Source: Yeosuana aquiaggeris
GTDB lineage: Bacteria > Bacteroidota > Bacteroidia > Flavobacteriales > Flavobacteriaceae
Reading direction: 5' to 3'
Assembly (NCBI RefSeq): GCF_044003965.1
Contig: NZ_JBAWKC010000001.1
Location: 992,001 to 1,056,000 of the forward strand
DNA: 64,000 nucleotides
This document shows positions 26,252-35,677 of this stretch, piece by piece. Numbering within the stretch: the stretch's first letter is position 1; each line of letters begins with the position of its first letter. The position numbers were made by a program, and so were the translations under genes. Below the pieces are notes generated by a model. The model worked only from the letters and a program-made list of their open reading frames with translations. It had not been told where the DNA came from and ran no database searches.

Positions 26252-26857
26252 TTAGTCAATATTCATATTCTCATTCAATTGATCTATATAAGCTAAAACG
26301 GCTTCTTTACCAATGTCATTTGAGGATGAAGTTATGAAATAATTTGGCGTCTCTTCCCAGGTTTCAAGTAGAATATTTTTATAGACTTCAACATGGTTTT
26401 CAATAGCTTTAGGCTTTAATTTATCCGCTTTCGTAAATATAATTGAGAAAGGAATACCATTTTCCCCTAGCCATTGCATAAATTCTAAATCAATGGGTTG
26501 TGGCTCATGCCTAATATCAACTAATACAAAGGCGCATACTAATTGTTCGCGCAAGCTAAAATATTGCGTAATAAATTTTTGAAAGGTTTTTTTTGAACTC
26601 TTTGAAACCTTCGCATAACCATAGCCTGGCAAGTCAACCAAATACCAATTTTTGTTAATTAAAAAATGATTAATAAGCTGGGTTTTTCCAGGTCTTCCTG
26701 AGGTTTTTGCTAAGTTTTTTTTGTTGGTAAGCATGTTAATTAAGGAAGATTTCCCAACATTACTTCTGCCAATAAACGCATATTCCGGCAATCTGTTTTT
26801 AGGGCATTTAGCCACATCAGAGTTGCTCATTACAAATTCAGCAGATTTAACTAGCAT
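26252..26857 (-). CDS. engB: Ribosome biogenesis GTPase EngB (YihA/YsxC)
   Basis: An essential GTPase that takes part in assembly of the large ribosomal subunit. The G1 loop is GRSNVGKSSLIN (about 31-42), G3 is DLPGYGYAK (about 75-83), G4 is FTKADK (about 142-147). The 201 residues are standard for the family. It lies 18 bases downstream of an alpha/beta hydrolase gene and 33 bases upstream of an aminotransferase gene, all minus strand, diverging from the dcw cluster. This engB, hydrolase, mraZ arrangement is familiar from other flavobacteria. Confidence 0.96.
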   Translation of the reverse strand: MLVKSAEFVMSNSDVAKCPKNRLPEYAFIGRSNVGKSSLINMLTNKKNLAKTSGRPGKTQLINHFLINKNWYLVDLPGYGYAKVSKSSKKTFQKFITQYFSLREQLVCAFVLVDIRHEPQPIDLEFMQWLGENGIPFSIIFTKADKLKPKAIENHVEVYKNILLETWEETPNYFITSSSNDIGKEAVLAYIDQLNENMNID

Positions 26858-26875
26858 AAGGTGTATTTCGAAATT

Positions 26876-27637
26876 TTATAAATTTCTATTTTTTAACCAA
26901 GATTCAAGAATTTTGTTAAATTCCTCCGGATGTTCCATCATGGCAGCATGCCCACATTTATCAATCCAGTATAAATCAGAATCCGGCAATAAGGAGTTAA
27001 ATTCTTCAGCGACTTCTGGTGGGGTTACTGTATCATTTTTACCCCAAATAATGCAGGTTGGCGTTTGCATTTTAGGTAAATCCTTCGCCATATTATGACG
27101 GATGGCACTTTTAGCAATAGCCAGTGTTTTAATAAGTTTGTTTCTGTCATTGACAGTGGCGTAAACTTCATCAACGATTTCTTTAGTAGCTACTTCAGGG
27201 TCATAAAAAACATCTTGAGATTTCTTTTTAATAACTTCATAGTCACTGCGCTTTGTGTAACCGCCACCCATGGCGCTTTCATAAAGGCCAGAACTACCAG
27301 TAATAACCAGTGCTTTTATTTTGGACGGGTAAAGTTTGGTGTGATATAAACCTATGTGTCCACCTAATGAGTTTCCTAACAAGATAACCTCTTCCAGTTG
27401 CTTAAAAGCGATGAAGTCATGAAGGTATTTAGCAAAACTTTTCACATTGGTCTTAAGTAACGACATGGAGTAAATAGGTAATTCTGGTATAATAACTCTG
27501 TAGCCTTTTGTGCTAAAATATTTGGTGACTGCATCAAAGTTACTAAGGCCACCCATAAGTCCATGTAATATTATGATTGGAGTGCCTTCGCCGGCTTCAA
27601 TATAACTGTAGTTTTTTTCTTTTTTTAAAAGATGCAT
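26876..27637 (-). CDS. Alpha/beta hydrolase
   Basis: The product is a 253-residue single-domain enzyme of the alpha/beta fold. The oxyanion loop segment is IILHGLMGG (about 22-30), the nucleophile elbow GNSLGG (Ser near 92), the acid in WGKNDTVTPP (Asp near 205) and the catalytic His in KCGHAAMMEHP (about 233). No signal peptide is seen, so it is probably cytoplasmic. Substrate unknown. A -7 box lies 29 bases upstream of the ATG, and the gene heads the run hydrolase-engB-aminotransferase, divergent from mraZ. Confidence 0.92.
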   Translation of the reverse strand: MHLLKKEKNYSYIEAGEGTPIIILHGLMGGLSNFDAVTKYFSTKGYRVIIPELPIYSMSLLKTNVKSFAKYLHDFIAFKQLEEVILLGNSLGGHIGLYHTKLYPSKIKALVITGSSGLYESAMGGGYTKRSDYEVIKKKSQDVFYDPEVATKEIVDEVYATVNDRNKLIKTLAIAKSAIRHNMAKDLPKMQTPTCIIWGKNDTVTPPEVAEEFNSLLPDSDLYWIDKCGHAAMMEHPEEFNKILESWLKNRNL

Positions 27638-27665
27638 GTTTAACTAGTTCGCATTTTGTTAAAAA

Positions 27666-27673
27666 CAAATATA
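27666..27673 (-). promoter_or_regulatory. Candidate -7 box of the hydrolase-engB run
   Basis: Minus-strand TATATTTG, an exact TAnnTTTG match, 29 bases upstream of the hydrolase ATG at 27637. No clear -33 TTG. Confidence 0.45.
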
Positions 27674-27854
27674 GTTAATTCATTGAGATTTTAATGACAT
27701 TAATTATTGCTATTGGGTAATTATTAAGATATCAGATGTTAACAATTATAATTTCATCTAGTTCATTTTTATAACCAATTGAAAACAAGTGTTTAAGTCA
27801 ATAATTAAACCTGGAAATGGATTAATTGATGTATTTAGTCGAAAAATTATTAAC

Positions 27855-27887
27855 AAAGTGGTATAATGTGGTAAAAAGTGGTAAAAT
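27855..27887 (+). promoter_or_regulatory. MraZ operator: three GTGGTA repeats, 10 bp apart
   Basis: The hexamer GTGGTA occurs at 27858, 27868 and 27878, exactly one helical turn apart, each in an A-rich setting. MraZ proteins bind arrays of TGGGN or AAAGTGG-type repeats with 10-bp spacing upstream of their own gene. The array ends 11 bases before the -7 box, so a bound MraZ ring would cover the polymerase site and repress the whole dcw cluster. Confidence 0.8.
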
Positions 27888-27893
27888 TTTCAA

Positions 27894-27901
27894 TATATTT
27901 G
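27894..27901 (+). promoter_or_regulatory. -7 box of the dcw cluster promoter
   Basis: TATATTTG matches TAnnTTTG, 33 bases before the mraZ start and directly downstream of the GTGGTA array. The expected -33 position falls inside the array and has no TTG, which suggests that the promoter is weak or depends on other contacts. Confidence 0.6.
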
Positions 27902-27933
27902 AAACTTAAAGACAAAATCTAGACCTAACTGTT

Positions 27934-28401
27934 TTGAATTCATTAATAGGGACATACGAATGTAAAGTTGATGCCAAGGGTAGGCTCATGCTCCCTGCGG
28001 CATTAAAAAAGCAATTGAATCCTTCGTTACAAAACGGGTTTGTGTTAAAACGTGCAGTTTTTCAACCCTGTTTAGAATTGTATCCTATGGCTGAATGGAA
28101 AGTTTTGATGCAAAAGGTTAATAAGCTAAATAAGTTTAAAAAGAAGAATAATGATTTTATTCGTCGTTTTACAGCGGGTGTTAAAGTAGTAGAAATTGAT
28201 TCAAATGGCCGTCTGCTAATACCTAAGGATTTGACTGTCTTTGCTGATATTACTAAAAACATTGTGATGTCTTCTGCTATAAATATTATTGAAATCTGGG
28301 ATAAGGATAACTATGAAAAGGCTATTGATGATGCTACAGGTGACTTTGCTGATTTAGCTGAAGAAGTAATGGGACAAGACGATGATGATGGAATATCATA
28401 A
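27934..28401 (+). CDS. mraZ: Transcriptional regulator MraZ
   Basis: A ring-forming DNA-binding protein that controls the division and cell-wall cluster it heads. The two SpoVT/AbrB-like repeats are seen as YECKVDAKGRLMLPAALK (about 8-25) and VVEIDSNGRLLIP (about 86-98), each with the DxxGR core. The product has 155 residues. The start is TTG at 27934, since MNSLIGTYECK is the expected N-terminus and no ATG is near. The stop overlaps the ATGs of rsmH. The three-repeat operator upstream implies autoregulation. Confidence 0.95.
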   Translation: MNSLIGTYECKVDAKGRLMLPAALKKQLNPSLQNGFVLKRAVFQPCLELYPMAEWKVLMQKVNKLNKFKKKNNDFIRRFTAGVKVVEIDSNGRLLIPKDLTVFADITKNIVMSSAINIIEIWDKDNYEKAIDDATGDFADLAEEVMGQDDDDGIS

Positions 28402-29284
28402 CCCTGTTTTACTTAAAGAAACTGTTGATGGTTTAAATATCAAAGAGGATGGTGTATATGTTGATGTCACTTTTGGAGGTGGTGGACACAGTAAGGAAAT
28501 TCTTAAACGTCTTGGCGAAAAGGGAAGATTGTTTGCTTTTGATCAAGATTTAGATGCTCTTGAAAACACCATTGATGATAGTCGGTTTCAATTGATAAAT
28601 GAAAATTTCAGATATATAAAGCGTTTTTTAAGGTTTTACGGTGTGAAGGAAGTAGATGGTATTTTAGCAGATTTTGGAGTTTCATCGCATCAATTTGATG
28701 TTGCAGAACGCGGGTTTTCTACTCGGTTTGAAGCGGATTTGGATATGAGAATGAATCAAAAAAACCAGCTTTCTGCATTCCATGTTATTAATGAATATGA
28801 TGAAGAACAATTAAAAAATGTTTTTTTTCAGTATGGTGAATTAAGAGCAGCAGCAGCTATGGCTAAAGTGATAATTGAACATAGGAAGGATGCTGTTATT
28901 AAAACAAGTGAAGAGCTAAAAGAGGTATTGAGTAAATTTTTGCCTCCAAGACATGAAAATAAAGTATTAGCCCAAATATATCAAGCCATACGCATTGAAG
29001 TAAATCAGGAAATTGAGGCGTTAAAGGAGTTTTTAGAACAAACCCCGGAAGTATTGAAGCAAGGCGGGAGATTAAGTTTTATATCCTATCACTCACTTGA
29101 AGACAGACTGGTAAAACGATTTATAAGAAATGGTCTATTTGAAGGGGAACCTGAACGTGACATGTATGGCAATTTTACGGTGCCGTTAAAAAAAATAAAT
29201 GGATTGATCGTTCCATCAAAAGAAGAGATAAAAACCAACAGCAGAGCTAGAAGTGCAAAATTGCGTATAGCAGAAAAGTTATAA
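28382..29284 (+). CDS. rsmH: 16S rRNA (cytosine(1402)-N(4))-methyltransferase
   Basis: RsmH uses S-adenosylmethionine to methylate C1402 of 16S rRNA. N-terminal MEYHNPVLLKETVDGL is conserved, the SAM-binding loop is DVTFGGGGHSKEIL (about 30-43), and DFGVSSHQFD and SYHSLEDRLVK are further family motifs. Three ATGs in a row (28382, 28385, 28388) all lie within the end of mraZ; the third gives the most typical N-terminus. About 300 residues, normal. Translationally coupled to mraZ and directly abutting ftsL. Confidence 0.97.
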   Translation: MMMEYHNPVLLKETVDGLNIKEDGVYVDVTFGGGGHSKEILKRLGEKGRLFAFDQDLDALENTIDDSRFQLINENFRYIKRFLRFYGVKEVDGILADFGVSSHQFDVAERGFSTRFEADLDMRMNQKNQLSAFHVINEYDEEQLKNVFFQYGELRAAAAMAKVIIEHRKDAVIKTSEELKEVLSKFLPPRHENKVLAQIYQAIRIEVNQEIEALKEFLEQTPEVLKQGGRLSFISYHSLEDRLVKRFIRNGLFEGEPERDMYGNFTVPLKKINGLIVPSKEEIKTNSRARSAKLRIAEKL

Positions 29285-29602
29285 ATGAAGAAAAGTATCT
29301 ATAGCATATTAAAAGGAACCTTTTTGGTGAGTGACGACTCTTTTAAGAACTGGAGAGTAATTCTTTTTATATCAACATTAGCTATAGTAATGATTGCGAG
29401 TTCTCATAGCGCGGATAAAAAGGTTTATGAAATTGCAAGGTTGAAAAATGAAGTGAATGATATGCGGTCTCAATTTATTGATGGTCGTTCAAAACTCATG
29501 AGACTTAAAATGGAATCTGAAGTTATGAGTGCTATGGTTGAAAAAGGAATAGCGCCATCCGTTATTCCACCAAAAAAAATAAAAGTTAAATCTCAACAAT
29601 AA
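29285..29602 (+). CDS. ftsL: FtsL-like cell division protein
   Basis: FtsL is a small bitopic protein that, with FtsB and FtsQ, links the early divisome to septal wall synthesis. The 105 residues have a cytoplasmic N-terminus (about 22), one membrane segment (about 27-40, VILFISTLAIVMIAS) and a periplasmic coiled-coil-like helix (EIARLKNEVNDMRSQFID). Its ATG follows the rsmH stop directly and it precedes the penicillin-binding protein, the canonical ftsL position. Family identity rests on topology and context more than on motifs, as usual for FtsL. Confidence 0.88.
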   Translation: MKKSIYSILKGTFLVSDDSFKNWRVILFISTLAIVMIASSHSADKKVYEIARLKNEVNDMRSQFIDGRSKLMRLKMESEVMSAMVEKGIAPSVIPPKKIKVKSQQ

Positions 29603-29607
29603 ATCAC

Positions 29608-31617
29608 TTGGCAGTAAGCGAGAAAAACATATTAATCCGATTGTATTTTATAGCTGGATGTATTTTTATATTCTGTTTGGCGGTGGTTTTTAAATTAGCA
29701 ACCATTCAATTTGTACAAGGTGATAAATACAGGGCTTTAGCTGAAGAGCGTGTTGTGAAGAATGTGATTATTCCAGCTAATAGAGGAAATGTGTATTCTT
29801 CAAAAGGGAATTTATTAGCAACGTCCATTCCTAAATATGATATAAGATTAGATGCGCTTACGCCTACCAATAAAACATTTGAAAAATATTTAAAGCCCTT
29901 ATGTGATTCCTTATCTAAATATTTAAAAAAACCATCTGGTGATATTCAAAATGACATTAGAAAAGCTAGGAATAATAAAAACAGATACTATCTAATAGCT
30001 AGGAATATTGGCTATTCGGATTATATCAGATTAAGAAGCTTCCCATTATTAAATCTTGGTGCTTATAAAGGCGGATTGATTGTTGAGCAAACCACCAAGC
30101 GAGAACATCCCATGGGTGGCATTGCGCAGCGATCTATAGGATATGAAAGATTTGATGAGCAAGGCAATGTAACAAGAGCAGGTATTGATGGTGCTTACGG
30201 AATAAAATATTTAAGAGGAAAAGATGGTAAAAGAGCAAAACAGCAAATAGGCAAAGGTCAATGGAAACCCATAGTAGATTATAACCAAATTGATCCGCAA
30301 GATGGGTATGACGTTTACACTACCATCGATGTTAATATACAGGATATTGCACATCATGCCTTATTAGAACAATTAGAAAAATACAAGGCAGATCATGGTT
30401 GTGTGGTGGTCATGGAAACTAAAACGGGGGAAGTGAAAGCCATTTCAAATCTTGGTAGGAATAGTGAAGGTTATTATTATGAAAGGTTAAATTATGCCGT
30501 TGGAGAAAGTCATGAACCTGGCTCGACTTTTAAATTAATGGCGCTTACTGCAGCTCTTGAAGATAAAGTCGTTGATACTAGCGATGTGGTTGATACTGAA
30601 AAAGGTATAATTTATTATTATGGAAAGCCTGTAAGAGATTCTCATCACGGTGGTTATGGGAAAATATCAATTTCCAAAGCTTTTGAAGTGTCTTCAAACA
30701 CCGGAGTAGTTCGCGCTATTGATGAAGCATATTCTAAAAATCCTGAAAAATTTGTTGATAGGTTATATAAAATGAACCTGAACAAAAAATTAGACCTTCC
30801 AATTTTGGGTGAGCCACAGCCCACTATTCCTGATCCTAGAATTAAAAATGGGCGTTGGAGTGGTATTGCCTTGCAATGGATGGCATTTGGCTATGGAGTT
30901 CAGTTTACTCCTTTACAAACCTTAGCATTTTATAATGCGATTGCTAATGATGGGGAAATGGTAAAGCCTCAATTTTTAAAAGAAGTAAAAGAGTTTGATA
31001 AAATAATAGTGCCATTTGAAAAGGAAGTTTTAAACAAACAGATATGTTCAAAGGAAACCATTAAAAAAGTTCAACAATTGCTCAAAAATGTAATTGAAAA
31101 GGATCATGGGACAGGACATAGGTTGTATTCAGAAAATTTTTCAATGGCAGGTAAAACAGGAACGTGTCAAAAAAACTATAAAAACAAGGAAAAACTTAAT
31201 TATATATCCTCTTTTGTAGGTTATTTTCCAGCTGATAACCCTAAATATTCTTGTATAGTGGTTATTCATGAGCCTGATAAAAGTGTAGGTTATTATGGAG
31301 CAGATGTTTCCGGTCCTGTATTTAAAAAGATTGCACAAAAAATATTTACAGACACACCGATTGTTGATGAAATTGAATCCTTAGAGGTTAAATATGCAAC
31401 ATCAGAGAATGAATATGAAAGTTTTTATGAGGCTTCTGAAACTTATAAAACAGTGATGCCAAGTGTTGTGGGTTTACCTGCAATGGACGCCGTTGCTCTG
31501 TTGGAAAACATGGGTCTTAAAGTAAAAATGAATGGTGTTGGGATTGTAAAGAAACAATCTATAAATAAAGGTCAGAAAATTATAAAAAATCAAATCATTG
31601 TTTTGGAAAATTCATGA
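29608..31617 (+). CDS. ftsI: Septal penicillin-binding protein (FtsI/PBP3-type transpeptidase) with a PASTA domain
   Basis: This cross-links peptidoglycan at the division septum. A short cytoplasmic tail and one membrane anchor (about 8-30) are followed by a PBP dimerisation domain (about 50-210) and the transpeptidase domain with SxxK in PGSTFK (about 309-314), SSNTG (about 362-366) and AGKTGT (about 513-518). A C-terminal PASTA domain (about 610-669, VMPSVVGLPAMDAVALLE) is the usual Bacteroidota form. The start is TTG at 29608: no ATG is near, and the sequence after it (AVSEKNILIRLYF) is the expected N-terminus. The stop overlaps the murE ATG by 4 bases. Confidence 0.95.
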   Translation: MAVSEKNILIRLYFIAGCIFIFCLAVVFKLATIQFVQGDKYRALAEERVVKNVIIPANRGNVYSSKGNLLATSIPKYDIRLDALTPTNKTFEKYLKPLCDSLSKYLKKPSGDIQNDIRKARNNKNRYYLIARNIGYSDYIRLRSFPLLNLGAYKGGLIVEQTTKREHPMGGIAQRSIGYERFDEQGNVTRAGIDGAYGIKYLRGKDGKRAKQQIGKGQWKPIVDYNQIDPQDGYDVYTTIDVNIQDIAHHALLEQLEKYKADHGCVVVMETKTGEVKAISNLGRNSEGYYYERLNYAVGESHEPGSTFKLMALTAALEDKVVDTSDVVDTEKGIIYYYGKPVRDSHHGGYGKISISKAFEVSSNTGVVRAIDEAYSKNPEKFVDRLYKMNLNKKLDLPILGEPQPTIPDPRIKNGRWSGIALQWMAFGYGVQFTPLQTLAFYNAIANDGEMVKPQFLKEVKEFDKIIVPFEKEVLNKQICSKETIKKVQQLLKNVIEKDHGTGHRLYSENFSMAGKTGTCQKNYKNKEKLNYISSFVGYFPADNPKYSCIVVIHEPDKSVGYYGADVSGPVFKKIAQKIFTDTPIVDEIESLEVKYATSENEYESFYEASETYKTVMPSVVGLPAMDAVALLENMGLKVKMNGVGIVKKQSINKGQKIIKNQIIVLENS

Positions 31618-33077
31618 TGGCTTTAAAAGACATATTATATAGAGTAACTATCAACGCAGTTGTAGGAAGCACTTTGGTGGATATAAATACCATTCAATTT
31701 GATTCCAGAAGTATTAATGACAGTGATTTATTTGTTGCTATAAAAGGAACTCTTGTTGACGGGCATGACTTTATTGATAAAGCGATTAAAAAGGGAGCTA
31801 GAGCCATAATTTGTGAAAAATTACCTGATAATTTTCATAATGGTATTACCTATGTAGAAGTTCAAAATGCCTCTCGGGCATTAGCCTTTATGGCCTCCAA
31901 TTATTATGAGATGCCATCAGAAAATTTAAAACTAGTTGGGGTTACCGGGACTAATGGTAAAACGACCGTAGCCACTTTGCTTTATCAGTTATTTAAAAAG
32001 GCTGGATTTAAGGTGGGCTTACTTTCAACTGTTAAAATAATGGTTGATAATAAAGAATATAAAGCCACTCATACAACACCAGATTCTTTAACAATCAATA
32101 AGTATTTAAAGGAAATGAGTAATGATGGTGTGGAATTCTGTTTTATGGAAGTCAGCTCACATGGTATTCATCAAAACAGAACAGAAGGATTGCATTTTGT
32201 AGGTGGTATTTTTACAAACCTTACCCATGACCATTTAGATTATCACAACTCCTTTGCTGAATACAGAGACGTAAAAAAATCTTTTTTTGACCATCTGCCA
32301 GCATCCGCTTTTGCCCTTGTAAATATAGATGATAAGAATGGTTTGGTGATGCTACAAAACACAAAAGCAAGAAAGTATACTTATGCTTTAAAAACTTATG
32401 CAGACTATAGAGTGCAAATATTAGAAAATGAGTTAAGAGGCTTGTTATTGAAAATAAACGATAGTGAAGTATGGACAAAACTTATAGGTAATTTTAATGC
32501 TTATAATATGATTGCTATTTATGCAACTGCTGATTTATTAGGTCTGAAAAAAGAGGAATCACTTCAATTAATAAGCACATTAGAAAGTGTAAGTGGTCGT
32601 TTTCAGTATTTGATTTCTGATGAAAAAATCACGGCCATTGTTGATTATGCTCATACGCCTGATGCTCTAAAAAATGTGTTGGAAACCATTAATAACATCC
32701 GCACAAAAAACGAAGAATTGATAACGGTTGTAGGTTGTGGTGGTGATAGAGATAAAACCAAAAGACCAATAATGGGCAATATAGCTTCAACTTTAAGTAC
32801 AAAAGTTATTATCACAAGTGATAATCCTAGAAGTGAAGTTCCTGAAGCAATTATTAATGAGATAGAAACTGGTGTAGAACCTCAAAATATAAAAAAGGTA
32901 GTTTCTATTGTAGATAGAAAGCAGGCGATTAAAACAGCATGTCAATTGGCTAAACCAAATGATATTATTCTAATTGCAGGCAAAGGACATGAAAACTATC
33001 AGGAAATTAAAGGAGAACGATTTGATTTTGATGATTTTAAAATAGTTAAAGAACTTTTAAAACAGATGCAAAAATAA
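31614..33077 (+). CDS. murE: UDP-N-acetylmuramoyl-tripeptide synthetase MurE (meso-diaminopimelate type)
   Basis: This adds the third amino acid to the peptidoglycan precursor in the cytoplasm. The ATP-binding P-loop is GVTGTNGKTTVA (about 109-120). The motif DNPR (in TSDNPRSE, about 404) marks enzymes that use meso-diaminopimelate, matching Gram-negative peptidoglycan. The 487 residues are normal. ATG at 31614 overlaps the PBP stop (ATGA); a second ATG at 31617 is equally possible. The TAA shares its last A with the mraY ATG, so expression is tightly coupled. Confidence 0.97.
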   Translation: MMALKDILYRVTINAVVGSTLVDINTIQFDSRSINDSDLFVAIKGTLVDGHDFIDKAIKKGARAIICEKLPDNFHNGITYVEVQNASRALAFMASNYYEMPSENLKLVGVTGTNGKTTVATLLYQLFKKAGFKVGLLSTVKIMVDNKEYKATHTTPDSLTINKYLKEMSNDGVEFCFMEVSSHGIHQNRTEGLHFVGGIFTNLTHDHLDYHNSFAEYRDVKKSFFDHLPASAFALVNIDDKNGLVMLQNTKARKYTYALKTYADYRVQILENELRGLLLKINDSEVWTKLIGNFNAYNMIAIYATADLLGLKKEESLQLISTLESVSGRFQYLISDEKITAIVDYAHTPDALKNVLETINNIRTKNEELITVVGCGGDRDKTKRPIMGNIASTLSTKVIITSDNPRSEVPEAIINEIETGVEPQNIKKVVSIVDRKQAIKTACQLAKPNDIILIAGKGHENYQEIKGERFDFDDFKIVKELLKQMQK

Positions 33078-34315
33078 TGTTGTATTACCTATTTGAATAT
33101 TTAGAAAAACAATTCCAATTTCCAGGAGCATCACTTTTTGGTTATATAACATTTAGAGCTGCTTTTGCAATTATTTTATCATTGCTTATTTCTACCATTT
33201 ACGGAAAAAGAATTATTAAGTACTTACAGAAAAAGCAGGTAGGTGAAACTATTAGAGACTTAGGTCTTGAAGGACAACAACAAAAGGCTGGTACTCCAAC
33301 TATGGGTGGGTTAATTATTATTTTGGCAACTTTAATTCCCGTAGTGTTGCTTGCTAAATTGGAAAACATCTACATTATTCTCCTTTTGATTACTACTATT
33401 TGGATGGGAACTATTGGTTTTATTGATGACTATATTAAAAAATTCAAAAAGGATAAAGAAGGATTGAAAGGAAGGTTTAAAGTTCTTGGGCAGATAGGTT
33501 TGGGAATTATCGTGGGCAGTACGTTATATTTTCATCCTGATGTTACAATAAAGGAAGAATTACCTCAAAATGAACAAGCGCAAGTAGTGGTTGTAAATAA
33601 TACTGTACAAACGAAGCAATTTAAAGAAGAAGAAAAATCAACAAAAACGACCATACCATTTTTAAAAAGTAATGAATTTGATTATGCTGATTTGATTACC
33701 TGGGTTAATCCGGTTTTAGCTCAATACGCTTGGGTAATATTTATACTGATAACTATTTTTATTATAACAGCAGTTTCTAATGGGGCAAATCTTACGGATG
33801 GTATTGATGGTTTAGCGGCTGGGACTTCTGCCATAATTGTGCTTACATTAGGCATTTTTGCATGGGTTTCGGGTAATATTATTTTTTCAGATTATCTCAA
33901 CATCATGTACATCCCACGCGTTGAAGAAATCACCATATATATTGCTGCATTTGTAGGAGCATTAATTGGATTTCTATGGTACAATACGTATCCGGCCCAA
34001 GTTTTTATGGGCGATACAGGAAGTTTAACCATAGGCGGTATTATTGCTGTCATTGCTATTGCCGTTAGAAAGGAATGGTTAATTCCTGTTTTATGTGGAA
34101 TATTCTTGGCTGAGAATTTATCTGTTGTAATGCAAGTAAGTTACTTCAAATACACGAAGAAAAAATATGGTGAAGGCAGGCGCATTTTTAAAATGTCGCC
34201 ATTGCATCATCATTATCAAAAATCCGGATATCACGAAAGTAAAATAGTAACAAGATTCTGGATTGTTGGCATTTTGCTGGCAATCATTTCAATTGTGACT
34301 TTGAAAATTAGATAG
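33077..34315 (+). CDS. mraY: Phospho-N-acetylmuramoyl-pentapeptide transferase
   Basis: MraY moves the phospho-MurNAc-pentapeptide to undecaprenyl phosphate to give lipid I in the inner membrane. The motifs are GTPTMGGLIII (about 73-83), the Asp pair in GFIDDYIKKFKKD (about 114-126), NLTDGIDGLAAG (about 237-248) and the His cluster SPLHHHYQ (about 374-381). The 412 residues exceed the roughly 360 of E. coli MraY. The surplus is a hydrophilic insertion of about 50 residues (about 155-205, with KEELPQNEQAQ and KQFKEEEKSTKTT) between helices, known in Bacteroidota homologues. Confidence 0.97.
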   Translation: MLYYLFEYLEKQFQFPGASLFGYITFRAAFAIILSLLISTIYGKRIIKYLQKKQVGETIRDLGLEGQQQKAGTPTMGGLIIILATLIPVVLLAKLENIYIILLLITTIWMGTIGFIDDYIKKFKKDKEGLKGRFKVLGQIGLGIIVGSTLYFHPDVTIKEELPQNEQAQVVVVNNTVQTKQFKEEEKSTKTTIPFLKSNEFDYADLITWVNPVLAQYAWVIFILITIFIITAVSNGANLTDGIDGLAAGTSAIIVLTLGIFAWVSGNIIFSDYLNIMYIPRVEEITIYIAAFVGALIGFLWYNTYPAQVFMGDTGSLTIGGIIAVIAIAVRKEWLIPVLCGIFLAENLSVVMQVSYFKYTKKKYGEGRRIFKMSPLHHHYQKSGYHESKIVTRFWIVGILLAIISIVTLKIR

Positions 34316-35647
34316 ATGGAAAGATTGGTGATTCTAGGAGGAGGAGAAAGTGGTGTAGGAACAGCGCTTTTAGGAAAAAATAAAGGCTTTGAAGTTTTTG
34401 TTTCTGATAAAGGAACCATTAAGGAAAAATACAAACAAGTTCTTATACATAATGACATTGAATGGGAGGAAAGTAATCATACTGAATCAAAAATTCTCAA
34501 TGCAGATTTAATAATGAAAAGCCCTGGAATACCAGATAAGGCGCCTTTGGTAAAACAAATTAGAGCAATGGGTATTCCTGTAGTTTCTGAAATTGAATTT
34601 GCATCAAATTTTACAGAGGCCACCATCATTGGGATAACAGGTAGTAATGGTAAAACAACAACGGCCACCCTGACACATCATATTTTAAAACAAGAATTAA
34701 ATGTGGGTTTGGCTGGCAATATCGGAGACAGTTTTGCTAAGCAGATACTTGAAAAGGATTATGAGAATTATGTGCTTGAGATTAGTAGTTTTCAGTTAGA
34801 TGACATTGTGGATTTTAAACCACATATCGCTGTTATAACTAATATCACTCCAGATCATTTAGACAGATATGATTACAAGTTTGAAAACTATATAGCTTCA
34901 AAATTCAGGATTACTCAAAATCAAACCAAAAAGGATTATTTGATTTATGATGCTGATGATGAAGTGATTAATGAATGGTTAAAAAACAATTCAATTCATT
35001 CAACATTATTGCCTTTTTCATTAACTAAAATTATTGAGAATGGTGCGTATTTAGAAAATAATAATATTAAAATAACTATAGATAACAATCAAATTATTAT
35101 GCCAACAACAAATCTAGCATTAGAAGGAAAACACAACATTAAAAATGCCATGGCTGCTTCAACAGTAGCTCATTTATTAAATATTAGAAAACAAACAATA
35201 AGAGAAAGTCTAGAGAATTTTCAGGGGGTTGAGCATAGATTGGAGCATGTGTTAAAAATCAATAAAGTGCAATACATTAATGATTCTAAAGCCACTAATG
35301 TGAATGCCACATATTATGCATTAGAGAGTATGGAGACACCTACTGTCTGGATTGTTGGCGGACAGGATAAAGGAAATAATTATGAAGAGTTGTTTTCTTT
35401 TGTTAATGAAAAGGTCAAGGCTATCATTTGTTTGGGTGTTGATAATGAAAAGCTTTTGAACACATTTGGGAATATAGTCGATATTATTGTTGAAACACAG
35501 TTTATGAGCGAGGCTGTTAAAATTGCTTATAAAATAGCCGAATCTGGAGATACAGTATTATTGTCACCAGCATGTGCAAGTTTTGATTTATTTGAAAACT
35601 ATGAAGATAGAGGCAGACAATTTAAAGCAGCAGTTAGAAACCTGTAA
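34316..35647 (+). CDS. murD: UDP-N-acetylmuramoylalanine-D-glutamate ligase
   Basis: This adds D-glutamate to UDP-MurNAc-L-alanine in the cytoplasm. An N-terminal nucleotide-binding fold starts with VILGGGESGVGTALL (about 4-18), the ATP loop is GITGSNGKTTTAT (about 105-117), and NDSKATNVNATY (about 321-332) is a typical Mur-ligase substrate motif. The 443 residues match the family. The ATG directly follows the mraY stop. A 30-base gap separates it from ftsW. Confidence 0.97.
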   Translation: MERLVILGGGESGVGTALLGKNKGFEVFVSDKGTIKEKYKQVLIHNDIEWEESNHTESKILNADLIMKSPGIPDKAPLVKQIRAMGIPVVSEIEFASNFTEATIIGITGSNGKTTTATLTHHILKQELNVGLAGNIGDSFAKQILEKDYENYVLEISSFQLDDIVDFKPHIAVITNITPDHLDRYDYKFENYIASKFRITQNQTKKDYLIYDADDEVINEWLKNNSIHSTLLPFSLTKIIENGAYLENNNIKITIDNNQIIMPTTNLALEGKHNIKNAMAASTVAHLLNIRKQTIRESLENFQGVEHRLEHVLKINKVQYINDSKATNVNATYYALESMETPTVWIVGGQDKGNNYEELFSFVNEKVKAIICLGVDNEKLLNTFGNIVDIIVETQFMSEAVKIAYKIAESGDTVLLSPACASFDLFENYEDRGRQFKAAVRNL

Positions 35648-35677
35648 TAATTTTTTTAGAGAAACAGAATAGTAAGA

